From NCBI GenBank assembly GCA_002084805.1, contig NBMC01000023.1, forward strand, positions 1-57,857: 57,857 bases of DNA, written 5' to 3'. The position numbers were made by a program, and so were the translations under genes. Positions 7,505-15,486 of the stretch are shown here, piece after piece. Below the pieces are notes generated by a model that was given only the letters and a program-made list of their open reading frames with translations, was not told the DNA's origin and did no database searches. Position 1 is the first letter of the stretch. Each line of letters opens with the position of its first letter. The DNA comes from Spirochaetaceae bacterium 4572_59. GTDB taxonomy: Bacteria; Spirochaetota; Spirochaetia; DSM-2461.

Positions 7505-9247
7505 CTCCATCTGAAGAGCCTCCCGGACAAGATGATAATTTTCCGGCCGGTTAAACTGAAGCAACGCTCGCTGCATCCTTTTATCCTTCTCTTTCCTGAC
7601 GACCTCAATAGGTTTCATGGTTTCGGGATCCAGACCACTGTAGTACATACAGGTAGAGATGGTACCGGGAGTAGGATAAAAATCCTGAACCTGATCGGGA
7701 ATAAAATGAGTCCTCTTCATAAATTCAGCCAACTGAATAGCATCCTTAAGAGTACTACCGGGATGAGAAGATATAAAATAGGGAACCAGGTACTGTTTCT
7801 TCCCCAACTCCTGATTTATGGCAGCATAGCGCTGGGTGAATTTTTTGTATAGAGAATGTTTCTGTTTATTCATGGCCTTTAAAACACGGTCAGAAACATG
7901 CTCAGGTGCCACTTTAAGCTGACCGCTGATATGGTGTTCACAGAGTTCTCTCAAAAAATGCTCATTCTTTTCCAGCAACAGGTAATCATAACGAATTCCA
8001 GAGCGAACAAAAACCTTTTTGATTCCTTTAAGGGTCCTCAGCCTTCTCAGGAGGTCCAAATAATCCTGATGATCCACAATAAGATTTTTACAGGGTTCCG
8101 GTGTAAGACAGGACCTATTCTGACAAGCTCCGGACTTCAACTGCTTTGCACAGGCAGGCCCCCGAAAATTAGCAGTAGGGCCGCCCACATCATGAATATA
8201 TCCCTTAAAATTTGGAAGAGATATCAGCTTCTCTGCCTCTGCCACTACGGAGTCATGACTTCTGGAACTAACAATCCGTCCCTGATGAAAGCTTATGGCA
8301 CAGAAATTACAACTTCCAAAACAGCCCCTGTTATGCTCTAAGGAAAATTCCACCTCTTTCAAGGCGGGGACTCCTCCCTGTGAATCATAGCAGGAATGGG
8401 CCTTACGCATAAAAGGCAGGGCATAGACTTTGTCCAATTCTTCCTGGGTCAGGGGAAGAGCCGGTGGATTTTGCAGCACAAAGCGCTTTCCGCAAGGTTC
8501 TGCAAGGGGAACAGCTGAAATAGGGTCTGTATTTTTATATTGATGATGAAAACTCTCTGCATATATTTTTTTATCTGACAATACCTCTTCATAAGAGGGA
8601 AGGATACGGCAGTTTTTCGGTAGTTGATCTTTTGAAGAAACAACACAGACAGTCCCTCTCAGGTCCTTTAGATCAGAGACGGAACGCCCCTCTTTCAAGG
8701 CTTCGGCGATGGTGATCATTGTGTTTTCGCCCATACCATACATCAACAGATCAGCCTTGCTGTCCAAAAGCATAGAATGCCTCAGCTTATCACTCCAGTA
8801 ATCATAGTGAGATAATCTACGAAGAGAAGGTTCAAGACCGCCCAAAATAACAGGAACGCCTTTAAATGCCTGTTTTGCCATAGAGGTATACACAATGGAT
8901 GGCCTGTCCGGTCGAAAACCTATATTCCCTCCCGGAGAGTAGGCATCCTGCCGGCGGAGTTTGTGATTTACAGTGTAATGATTCACCATGGAATCGATAA
9001 CTCCTGAAGAGATCAGAAAGGCCAGATTCGGTTTTCCCAGAACACGGAAAGCTTCGGGATCTTTCCAATCAGGTTGAGGAATAATTCCGACGCGGAATCC
9101 TTTGCTCTCCAGAACTCTTGAGATGATGGCTGCACCAAAGGAGGGATGATCCACATAGGCATCCCCGCTGATCAGTACAAAATCACAACTGTCCCATCTA
9201 CGCTTATCCATATCGTTGCGCGAAAGGGGTAAAAAATTATTTGCCAA
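7502..9247 (-). CDS. YgiQ family radical SAM protein
   Basis: The 581-residue protein contains the N-terminal YgiQ domain (SGDAYVDHPSFGAAIISRVL near residues 28-47, GVPVILGGLEPSLRRLSHYD near 125-145) and a radical SAM core with the 4Fe-4S motif CFGSCNFC (about residues 306-313). It continues through KVAPEHVSDRVLKAMNK and QDFYPTPGTISTCMYYSG. The reaction of YgiQ proteins is not established. Start is TTG at 9247, chosen for the AGAGGAG site upstream; the first ATG is 12 codons later and has no ribosome site. The 54-base gap downstream holds the small tandem repeat, so it may head or precede the DjlA-cmoB group. Confidence 0.93.
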   Translation of the reverse strand: MANNFLPLSRNDMDKRRWDSCDFVLISGDAYVDHPSFGAAIISRVLESKGFRVGIIPQPDWKDPEAFRVLGKPNLAFLISSGVIDSMVNHYTVNHKLRRQDAYSPGGNIGFRPDRPSIVYTSMAKQAFKGVPVILGGLEPSLRRLSHYDYWSDKLRHSMLLDSKADLLMYGMGENTMITIAEALKEGRSVSDLKDLRGTVCVVSSKDQLPKNCRILPSYEEVLSDKKIYAESFHHQYKNTDPISAVPLAEPCGKRFVLQNPPALPLTQEELDKVYALPFMRKAHSCYDSQGGVPALKEVEFSLEHNRGCFGSCNFCAISFHQGRIVSSRSHDSVVAEAEKLISLPNFKGYIHDVGGPTANFRGPACAKQLKSGACQNRSCLTPEPCKNLIVDHQDYLDLLRRLRTLKGIKKVFVRSGIRYDYLLLEKNEHFLRELCEHHISGQLKVAPEHVSDRVLKAMNKQKHSLYKKFTQRYAAINQELGKKQYLVPYFISSHPGSTLKDAIQLAEFMKRTHFIPDQVQDFYPTPGTISTCMYYSGLDPETMKPIEVVRKEKDKRMQRALLQFNRPENYHLVREALQME

Positions 9248-9299
9248 AAAAAACTCCTCTTATTCAGAGAAGTATCATATCACCAGTTTCATATGTAAT

Positions 9300-9896
9300 C
9301 TACTGAAGAGAGAGCAGGATCCGGGCTCTATAGGAAAGAAATACATGTTTTTGAATATAGCTGTTTTCCCGCAGATCAAAACGAATATCATAAAATGCAG
9401 CATCCATCCCTTGTGGCAATTTAACATTCAATTCACTTTCATTTAAAAAGTAGCCATCTATCAGATTCTTGCCCCAGCTCTCTTCTGTTTCTAAAGAAAT
9501 ATACAAGCCAGTAACAGTATCAGCTGTATGATTAACCAGGGTAAAAGAGAGGCCCTCTTCTGAAGATAAAACCAGAAGATCCTTGGACTGTATTAGAATT
9601 TTTTTCCGGGCTGACAGATCAATATTATGCTTTACATAGATTTCACCATCTTCATCCAGCAACTGGATTTTGTAGAGTCCCTTATCAAAGGGTTCATCCA
9701 CTTCAAGGGATACAAAATTGTCTGGCATAATTACATCAAAAGGTAGAATATCATCTCCCCAATCAGAGGAATCCTGAGAAGCAAAAAAAACTTCAAAAAG
9801 AGGGAACCCTGTTTTATTGACGAGAACAAGTTCTTCCGCCATCAGGAGAAATGCACAAGGCAGGAAAATAAGGAAAATCAGAACTACCCTTTTCAC
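9300..9896 (-). CDS. secreted protein of unknown function with two repeated domains
   Basis: Not recognised as a named family. A signal peptide (MKRVVLIFLIFLPCAFLLMA, then AEELV) predicts export. The mature part is an internal duplication: LVLVNKTGFPLFEVFFA...DDILPF...KGLYKIQLLDEDG...YVKHNIDLSARKKILI (about 23-102) matches FTLVNHTADTVTGLYIS...KNLIDGYF...AAFYDIRFDLREN...YIQKHVFLSYRARILL (about 115-196). Each unit is beta-rich, suggesting two similar sandwich domains. Its start overlaps the stop of the cyclase gene by four bases (ATGA), so the two are co-translated. A link to cyclase signalling is inference from this coupling only. Confidence 0.75.
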   Translation of the reverse strand: MKRVVLIFLIFLPCAFLLMAEELVLVNKTGFPLFEVFFASQDSSDWGDDILPFDVIMPDNFVSLEVDEPFDKGLYKIQLLDEDGEIYVKHNIDLSARKKILIQSKDLLVLSSEEGLSFTLVNHTADTVTGLYISLETEESWGKNLIDGYFLNESELNVKLPQGMDAAFYDIRFDLRENSYIQKHVFLSYRARILLSLQ

Positions 9897-11218
9897 AGTA
9901 CATCCTCCACTTCATCCAGACGCTGCTGATATTCCAAAACACTGGACTTGATATGTCTGAAAAAGAGAGGGAAAAGCAGGTTGTAAAAATAACTTGTATG
10001 GGCAATGGAATTCTTTATTTCGTCATAACGGGTTGTAATTTTATATTCTTCCACCTTGAAATAGTCCGCATACCCCGGATAATCCGGAATCAGAGCTGGG
10101 GCTTCATCTCTTGGATGTTTCACGGCATCCTGCAGTTCTCCCAGAATGTCCATAATATCCTTAAGTGTGAACTCTTCATGAATCAGCTCCCGGGCTTTTT
10201 CTTCATCTCCCATAGCCTGGGATATATAATAACGATAACGCCCCGGGAGGAGTAGTTTCAAAAGTTCTTCCTTCCGGATATGAATCTTCAAACGGTCAAA
10301 AAGCTCCTCCAACTTATTGATAACATACTGATTTCCCCTGTAATACTGCAGAAAAATGATGATCCTGGATGCTCCCGGTTCATCCTTCTGCAGCAGACTT
10401 CTGTAATCACTGAACATAGCGGAGGATTCACGCTTAAAACGTGTATGATAGGATTCAATAATTCCCTGTTCATCCAGCAACCGGTAGTACTCCTCAGAGA
10501 TTCTCAAACCTCCGATAGGGGCGGTAGATTCCATTCTTTTAGCATATATGACAGGCATACCGATAATATCCCAATGTTTGGAACCATCAGGGCCGAAATT
10601 ACCAATCTGAACTTTACCGATGGAGGCACCAACCCTTATTCTGATCTGGAAAAGGGCATTTATAGATGGAGAAAGAAACTCATTATTTCTGAGTCCACTG
10701 ATGATATCAAAAGCCTCCAGAATACTCTCTTTTGTTTTACCTTCCTCTTCTGAATAGAGAAATTTATCATTTGCCTGATTAAACAGATTACAGACTCTCT
10801 GCAGTTCTATACAGGTATAGAACAATTCAGTAGAAATATAGAGACGGATTTCCTCTTCATTCAATCCTCTTGTACGGGGATCAATAGGCCCCCCGTACTG
10901 AAACATCAGGCTGTCCCCTTCAATTTTATTCAGATAGCCGCCATGCTTTTTCAGCACCCAGTCAAAGGCGGAGTAGAGACCGTTCAGTATGGTTTGATTT
11001 TCCTTGGCACTCAAAAACTTTGACAGAAATGTGTAGTCAGCAATATCCAGAAATCCAACGCCCACAAGGGCTTCTTCTGACTTCTCAGGGATAGCACCGA
11101 TTTCTGTAATAGCTTTTACAAGGTGCTGGGGAAGATAATATCTCTGTATATCTTCCTGAAGTTTTTCTCCCTTACTCAATTTTTCTTGTTGTTTCTGTTC
11201 TGCAGCATCAGCACTCAT
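9893..11218 (-). CDS. class III adenylate/guanylate cyclase domain protein, atypical active site
   Basis: The cyclase homology domain spans about residues 50-245. Metal-binding Asp58 (GFLDIADYTFLS) and Asp102 (GGYLNKIEGDSLMFQYGG) are present, and the substrate region DGSKHWDIIGMPV is visible. The helix that normally reads V-N-x-A-x-R carries VIYAKRMES: the transition-state Arg remains but the Asn is replaced by Ile. About 65 residues separate the two metal sites from the second half, longer than usual. The C-terminal 190 residues are helical and unrecognised. There is no membrane segment, so it is probably cytoplasmic. It may make cAMP poorly or not at all. The divergent MinD-like gene lies 208 bases away. 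Confidence 0.85.
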   Translation of the reverse strand: MSADAAEQKQQEKLSKGEKLQEDIQRYYLPQHLVKAITEIGAIPEKSEEALVGVGFLDIADYTFLSKFLSAKENQTILNGLYSAFDWVLKKHGGYLNKIEGDSLMFQYGGPIDPRTRGLNEEEIRLYISTELFYTCIELQRVCNLFNQANDKFLYSEEEGKTKESILEAFDIISGLRNNEFLSPSINALFQIRIRVGASIGKVQIGNFGPDGSKHWDIIGMPVIYAKRMESTAPIGGLRISEEYYRLLDEQGIIESYHTRFKRESSAMFSDYRSLLQKDEPGASRIIIFLQYYRGNQYVINKLEELFDRLKIHIRKEELLKLLLPGRYRYYISQAMGDEEKARELIHEEFTLKDIMDILGELQDAVKHPRDEAPALIPDYPGYADYFKVEEYKITTRYDEIKNSIAHTSYFYNLLFPLFFRHIKSSVLEYQQRLDEVEDVL

Positions 11219-11350
11219 TGAGTTCAGTTATCCCCTTTTAACGATGGTTCATTACTATGTATTACTATACTCTATTATACTGATAAATTGTTTAGGAACC
11301 ATTATTTTTCTCTGAATTCCTCGAAGAGACTATTTTCAATGAGCCGGTAC

Positions 11351-11359
11351 TGGTATAAT
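11351..11359 (+). promoter_or_regulatory. extended -10 promoter for the MinD-like gene
   Basis: TGG followed by TATAAT (11354-11359) forms an extended -10 element. No good -35 is seen, as is usual for this class. It would give a leader of about 60 nt before the TTG start. The divergent cyclase gene has its own TATAAT on the minus strand at 11274-11279. Confidence 0.5.
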
Positions 11360-11426
11360 TTTGTAAATTGAACAAGATGTCAGTCAATTACTGATATTTT
11401 TAGCAGAATCATCCTAGGAGCCACAA

Positions 11427-12635
11427 TTGGTACTGAATGAAACAATAGAAAAAAAAATCATTCCAATAGCGGGAGGAAAGGGAGGAGTAGGAAAGTCCAT
11501 ACTCTCTGTTAATATAGCACTGTCTCTTGCCATCTCTGATAAAAAAACCATTCTCATCGATATGGACCTGGGAGGTGCGAACCTTCACACCATACTCGGG
11601 ATAAAAAATACAAACCCTGGAATAGGAACTTATCTGCAGGACCGCCGAAAAACTTTTAGGTCCCTTGTCATAGACACCCCCTATAAAAATCTGAAATTTA
11701 TTCCCGGAGATACATTATCCTATGGAATGGCTGATATTACAGAAGCCCAAAAAAAAGACATCATGAAGGAAATCCAGGAGCTGGATGCGGACTATATTAT
11801 TATGGATCTGGGAGCCGGAAGCAGCTTCAATACAATTGATTTCTTTCTCATTTCCAATTCCGGTCTTATAGTAACAACTCCCCATGCAAGTTCCATCCTG
11901 AACGCCTACTCATTTACAAAAAACCTTACAATCCGTTTTCTCCATAAAGCATTCTGTAAAAATAAAAAAATGGATAACTATCTGAAAAAAAATATACGCA
12001 GAATGCTGCCCGGTATAAACCTCACCCTGGCTCATCTTCTTGAAGAAATAGGACGAGAGGAACCCCATACCATGGAAAAAGCCTTTGCCTTCCTGGAAGT
12101 TCTGCAGCCTAAAATGATCCTGAATATGGTTGAAGAAGAAGAAGACTTTCAGATGGCTGACAACCTTGGCCAATTGATTGCCAAGGATCTGCTGGTCAAT
12201 ATGGACTGCATGGGAACCGTACTGTATGACAGGGACATCAATGAGTCCGTTCATAAGCGAACTCCTTTCCTGATAGAACACCAGGACTCTCTCACAGCAC
12301 AGCAGATTTTTCGGATTGGACAAAAAATTGTCCAGTCAAAACACTTTCCAGATCTTCCTCTTGACCTGAATGAGTACAGCAATTCCTATGAACTGGCTCA
12401 GATTGAAACTGAAAACGATTTTAGAATCTTCAAGCAAATGAAAAACGAAATTGAACAGGGAAATCAACCGGAATATGATATTGATCAGTTGATGGAGATA
12501 ATTGAAAAGCAGCAGAAAACGATTCATGAGCTACAGGGTACAGTAAGAATGATGGGATTAGGAAACCAGGCGAATCAGAGTGGTCATAACGAAAATCCTC
12601 TGGGAGGATTAGGCGGCCTATTCAATATAGGATAA
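11427..12635 (+). CDS. MinD/FlhG-family P-loop ATPase
   Basis: The deviant Walker A motif GGKGGVGKS (residues 16-24) with its signature lysine, followed by TILIDMDLGGANLH and YIIMDLGAGSS, identifies a MinD/ParA/FlhG-type ATPase that dimerises on ATP. In spirochaetes such proteins place flagella or partition cargo; the long C-terminal part (residues about 260-402) is unlike MinD and ends in a glycine-rich tail, without an obvious amphipathic membrane helix. The start is TTG with AGGAG six bases upstream. No flagellar gene is adjacent, so the cargo is unknown. Confidence 0.88.
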   Translation: MVLNETIEKKIIPIAGGKGGVGKSILSVNIALSLAISDKKTILIDMDLGGANLHTILGIKNTNPGIGTYLQDRRKTFRSLVIDTPYKNLKFIPGDTLSYGMADITEAQKKDIMKEIQELDADYIIMDLGAGSSFNTIDFFLISNSGLIVTTPHASSILNAYSFTKNLTIRFLHKAFCKNKKMDNYLKKNIRRMLPGINLTLAHLLEEIGREEPHTMEKAFAFLEVLQPKMILNMVEEEEDFQMADNLGQLIAKDLLVNMDCMGTVLYDRDINESVHKRTPFLIEHQDSLTAQQIFRIGQKIVQSKHFPDLPLDLNEYSNSYELAQIETENDFRIFKQMKNEIEQGNQPEYDIDQLMEIIEKQQKTIHELQGTVRMMGLGNQANQSGHNENPLGGLGGLFNIG

Positions 12636-12653
12636 GATAGGCCCCCTGAATCA

Positions 12654-12685
12654 TGAAACCGGTTTTCAAGTAAAAACCGGTTTCA
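12654..12685. terminator. bidirectional hairpin between converging genes
   Basis: A perfect 13-bp inverted repeat (TGAAACCGGTTTT and its complement, six-base loop) sits between the ends of the MinD-like gene and the minus-strand gene at 12705. T-rich sequence follows weakly on each side, so it probably ends transcription in both directions. Confidence 0.7.
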
Positions 12686-12704
12686 TATTTATCAAACAGA
12701 TGAA

Positions 12705-13253
12705 TTAACTGAAAGGATTTACCATCAAAGGAATAATTTTTGAAATTACAGCTGTGGCATTCTGAGCATCTTTGCGTGGAATATTGGCATTTTTCCAAAG
12801 TACCTGATTAAAATAATTAGCCAGCGAGGCCTCAATCCCTACGTCTTTAAAAACAACAAAGGATTGATTTAATCCCGTTTCATTCATAATAGTAAAAGAC
12901 GTATAGGATTCCACCGGTTTCTTCCCAACCATTATTTTATCCTGTCTTTTTGTGATATAAGTCTCTACTTCTTTAAATCTGTAGGGGATTTTATGACGAT
13001 CATCCCTGTAACAGGGCTCTGTATGTTTCCCCGGGTATGACGCAGGCTCCACCAGCAGAAACAGTTTTAGACCATCTGCCTGAAAGGTGATACCTTCATC
13101 TGTTGTGTAGATATCTTTTACATTTCCATAAGAGATCATTTCAAAACGAGCATAAGAGGAATTGGCATCAAAAAAATTAGAGATAATATATCCACCATCT
13201 GTTGGAAATTCTCCGTTATGGTATGCCTCAAAAAGATCCAGAATCTTGGCCAT
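12705..13253 (-). CDS. hypothetical protein, 182 residues
   Basis: No family recognised. The product is soluble, without signal peptide or membrane segment, and begins MAKILDLFEAYHNGEF. It has mixed alpha/beta composition with a segment of charged residues near the middle (PGKHTEPCYRDDRHKIPYR) and a C-terminal helix ending in PLMVNPFS. An AAAGGAG site five bases before the ATG supports the start. It lies downstream of ilvN but has its own promoter candidate inside the end of ilvN, so it need not be linked to amino acid synthesis. Confidence 0.7.
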   Translation of the reverse strand: MAKILDLFEAYHNGEFPTDGGYIISNFFDANSSYARFEMISYGNVKDIYTTDEGITFQADGLKLFLLVEPASYPGKHTEPCYRDDRHKIPYRFKEVETYITKRQDKIMVGKKPVESYTSFTIMNETGLNQSFVVFKDVGIEASLANYFNQVLWKNANIPRKDAQNATAVISKIIPLMVNPFS

Positions 13254-13287
13254 ATTTACTCCTTTTTAAAGAATAGGAAGATTTTCA

Positions 13288-13313
13288 GGGAACCAATAAC
13301 TTTTATTGGACCC
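13288..13313 (-). other. hairpin in the leader of the 12705-13253 gene
   Basis: CCAATAA (13293-13299) pairs with TTATTGG (13303-13309) across a three-base loop, extended by GGG and CCC on the outside (13288-13290, 13311-13313). No T-run follows on the minus strand, so it looks like a structured leader element or mRNA stabiliser rather than a terminator. Confidence 0.4.
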
Positions 13314-13332
13314 TATATATAAATTATGGCTT

Positions 13333-13361
13333 ATTATACAAGAACTCAACCTCTTTTTAAA
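13333..13361 (-). promoter_or_regulatory. promoter candidate for the 12705-13253 gene
   Basis: TATAAT at 13333-13338 with TTTAAA at 13356-13361 (17-nt spacing), reading on the minus strand. The -35 box lies in the last codons of ilvN. The leader would be about 70 nt and include the hairpin. Confidence 0.45.
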
Positions 13362-13738
13362 GCAATTTTCCCCGTACGGATAGTATCACCCGAAGAGTCT
13401 ATAATCCGTGCCTGAACAGAAGAAACAAGCTGCAAAAGTTCAGACCGGTGCTTTTTGTCAGCATTGATTTTGATCAGTGCATGCTCACGTCCTACGATGG
13501 TATCCATTTTGAAGTCCCAGACATTGATAACTGTGATCAGTTTCTGCAGTTGTTTTCTGACCTGTTCTAAAACGGTATCATCACCATTAACAACTATTGT
13601 AAAACGGCTTTTTCCCGGGCGTTCCGTTTTTCCAACTGATAAACTTTCAATATTGAAACCTCTCCGGGAAAACAGACCGGAAATCCGCGTCATAACGCCA
13701 GGTACATCATCACATAGAATTGATATTGTATGTTTCAT
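13346..13738 (-). CDS. ilvN: acetolactate synthase small subunit IlvN/IlvH, internally shortened
   Basis: The N-terminal ACT domain is intact (KHTISILCDDVPGVMTRISG, RRGFNIESLSVGKTE, residues 1-72). It normally binds valine and regulates the large subunit. The C-terminal domain goes from ARIIDSSGDTI straight to RTGKIALKRG. In other bacteria about 27-30 residues lie between these points (the segment typically beginning TIEVTG and ending near KE[IL]xR). At 130 residues the protein is correspondingly short of the usual 160-165, so an in-frame deletion is likely. The start is taken at the ATG overlapping the ilvB stop (TGATG); a GTG one codon earlier is possible. Function is doubtful. Confidence 0.85.
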   Translation of the reverse strand: MKHTISILCDDVPGVMTRISGLFSRRGFNIESLSVGKTERPGKSRFTIVVNGDDTVLEQVRKQLQKLITVINVWDFKMDTIVGREHALIKINADKKHRSELLQLVSSVQARIIDSSGDTIRTGKIALKRG

Positions 13739-15348
13739 CACTTACCCCTTTTTTCCACAACATCCACGATAGAACTACCGTTGACCATGGGAAAAGCATG
13801 TTCATCCTTTCCTATGACACAGTCTATAACATGAAACCCTTTTTGAAGAGAATCATCAGCCAGCAGTTTCCGCAGCTCTTTCTGTGTGGAAACAGAGTGA
13901 CCGGATCCGCCCATACTTTCTGTCAATTTTACAAAATCAATATGCGCAGATAAGGGACTGATGTCAAAACCACTCTTGTAGAATTCATCCTGCAGCTGAG
14001 TAATCATCCCCAGTTTGGAATCATTCATAAGTAAGACTATTATATTCAGACCCATTTCTGTATCCGGCAGGCCTATGGCCGCGCCTATCGCAGAGGGAAG
14101 CCCGAAACCCATAGTTCCCAGACCTCCGGAGCTGATAAAGCCCCTCCCGCTTTTCGAGTTAATTTCATGAGCGGCAAACATCTGATGCCGTCCGACATCG
14201 GTGGTTACGATAGAGTCCTTTATATACTCTTGCATAAGACGCATTACGACTACTTCTGTTAATACAGTATCCGGGATAACAGGTTCATGGGACTTTTCAT
14301 CAATAGACCTCAGAGTATTCAGCCATTCCTGATGATTCCCCGGATTTACAATCCCTAGAAGTTTCTCGAGAATCTGTCTGATATCTCCGACAATGGGCAG
14401 CAGGGTCTCGATGTTTTTTCCTATTTCGGCCGGATCAATATCAATATGAATCAGTTTTCGATGACCGGGATAAGTCTTTGAACTGATAGTATGACGATTA
14501 CTGAAACGGGCTCCCAAGGCAATAATAACATCCGATTGATCAATAGCCCTGTTAGCAACAAGCTTTCCATGATACCCGCACATCCCGAAATTGAGGGGAT
14601 GATCATTATCCATTGCAGTTTTTCCCATAAAAGTATAGGTCAGCGGAATGGATGTTTTTTCAGCAAAGTTTTTCAGTTCTTTAAAAGCATCGGTCGAAAC
14701 AATACCTCCACCGGCAATGATAAGCGGCCGTCTTGCCTGATCGATTATTTTTGCGACCCGCTTAATCTGCCCAGGATGCCCCACCGAGTTGGGATTATAT
14801 CCTTCAAGTAGAATTTCCTTAGCAGGAAGAAGGGTGAACTCTTCCTGTAGAACATCCTTGGGGATGTCCACCAGAACCGGCCCCTTCCGTCCAGTAGAAC
14901 AGATGTGTATAGCTTCTTCAATTCTTGCAGGAATTTCTTTTACATCCTGAACAAGAATGTTATGCTTTGTAATGGGAATAGTTATACCGCTGATATCAAC
15001 TTCCTGAAAAGCATCAGTACCTATATCGCTCCTGGGAACTTGTCCGGTAATTGCAAGGATCGGAACAGAATCCATATAAGCTGTAGCAATTCCGGTGACG
15101 AGATTAGTAGCCCCTGGTCCGCTGGTAGCCAAACAAACACCGACTTTACCGGTAGCTCGTGCATAACCATCTGCCATATGTGCTGCGCCCTGTTCATGTC
15201 TAGCGAGTACATGTTTGATTGAACTGAAAGCCAAAGCCTCATAGATAGGCAGGTTAGCACCGCCCGGATAACCGAAAATAATTTCGACACCCATTTTTTC
15301 AAGGGTCTTCACAAGCGCTTTTGCTCCGTAGGTTCGCCCTTTCTTCAT
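13738..15348 (-). CDS. ilvB: acetolactate synthase large subunit IlvB, lacking the GDG part of the ThDP motif
   Basis: The large subunit condenses two pyruvates (or pyruvate and 2-oxobutyrate) in branched-chain amino acid synthesis using ThDP, Mg and FAD. The PYR domain with catalytic Glu (HVLARHEQGAAHMADGYAR) and the central domain (RPLIIAGGGIVSTDAFKELK) are normal. In the PP domain the sequence goes TMGFGLPSAIGAAIGLPDTE and then MGLNIIVLLMNDSKLGM. The 24-26 residues expected between, holding the Mg/ThDP-binding GDGSFQMNxQEL block, are absent in frame. At 536 residues it is shorter than the usual 560-590. As read it should not bind ThDP-Mg properly. GGAGGAG precedes the ATG. No other ilv or leu gene is in the window. 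Confidence 0.9.
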   Translation of the reverse strand: MKKGRTYGAKALVKTLEKMGVEIIFGYPGGANLPIYEALAFSSIKHVLARHEQGAAHMADGYARATGKVGVCLATSGPGATNLVTGIATAYMDSVPILAITGQVPRSDIGTDAFQEVDISGITIPITKHNILVQDVKEIPARIEEAIHICSTGRKGPVLVDIPKDVLQEEFTLLPAKEILLEGYNPNSVGHPGQIKRVAKIIDQARRPLIIAGGGIVSTDAFKELKNFAEKTSIPLTYTFMGKTAMDNDHPLNFGMCGYHGKLVANRAIDQSDVIIALGARFSNRHTISSKTYPGHRKLIHIDIDPAEIGKNIETLLPIVGDIRQILEKLLGIVNPGNHQEWLNTLRSIDEKSHEPVIPDTVLTEVVVMRLMQEYIKDSIVTTDVGRHQMFAAHEINSKSGRGFISSGGLGTMGFGLPSAIGAAIGLPDTEMGLNIIVLLMNDSKLGMITQLQDEFYKSGFDISPLSAHIDFVKLTESMGGSGHSVSTQKELRKLLADDSLQKGFHVIDCVIGKDEHAFPMVNGSSIVDVVEKRGK

Positions 15349-15390
15349 CTGCTCCTCCCTGATATAGTATAAATGATATCAATTATAGTG

Positions 15391-15418
15391 ATTATAGTGA
15401 TTATTGAATAATATTCAA
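15391..15418 (-). promoter_or_regulatory. promoter of ilvBN
   Basis: TTGAAT (15413-15418), 16-nt spacer, TATAAT (15391-15396), all on the minus strand. A second TATAAT is repeated nine bases downstream (15382-15387). The leader is only about 35 nt, so no T-box or attenuator fits. Confidence 0.55.
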
Positions 15419-15472
15419 TCAAATATTCACAAATATCCTGCAAGTTCTGTATTCATCATAATTTTTTTTCTT

Positions 15473-15478
15473 TATAAT
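15473..15478 (+). promoter_or_regulatory. -10 box immediately upstream of the J-domain gene
   Basis: TATAAT ends eight bases before the ATG at 15487, so transcription should begin at or next to the start codon. No clear -35 and no Shine-Dalgarno sequence are visible. Confidence 0.45.
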
Positions 15479-15486
15479 GAGTAATT

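Noticed and set aside
15349-15486. T-box or leader-peptide attenuator upstream of ilvB
   Set aside because: The predicted leader is only about 35 nt and contains no specifier, T-box sequence or terminator.
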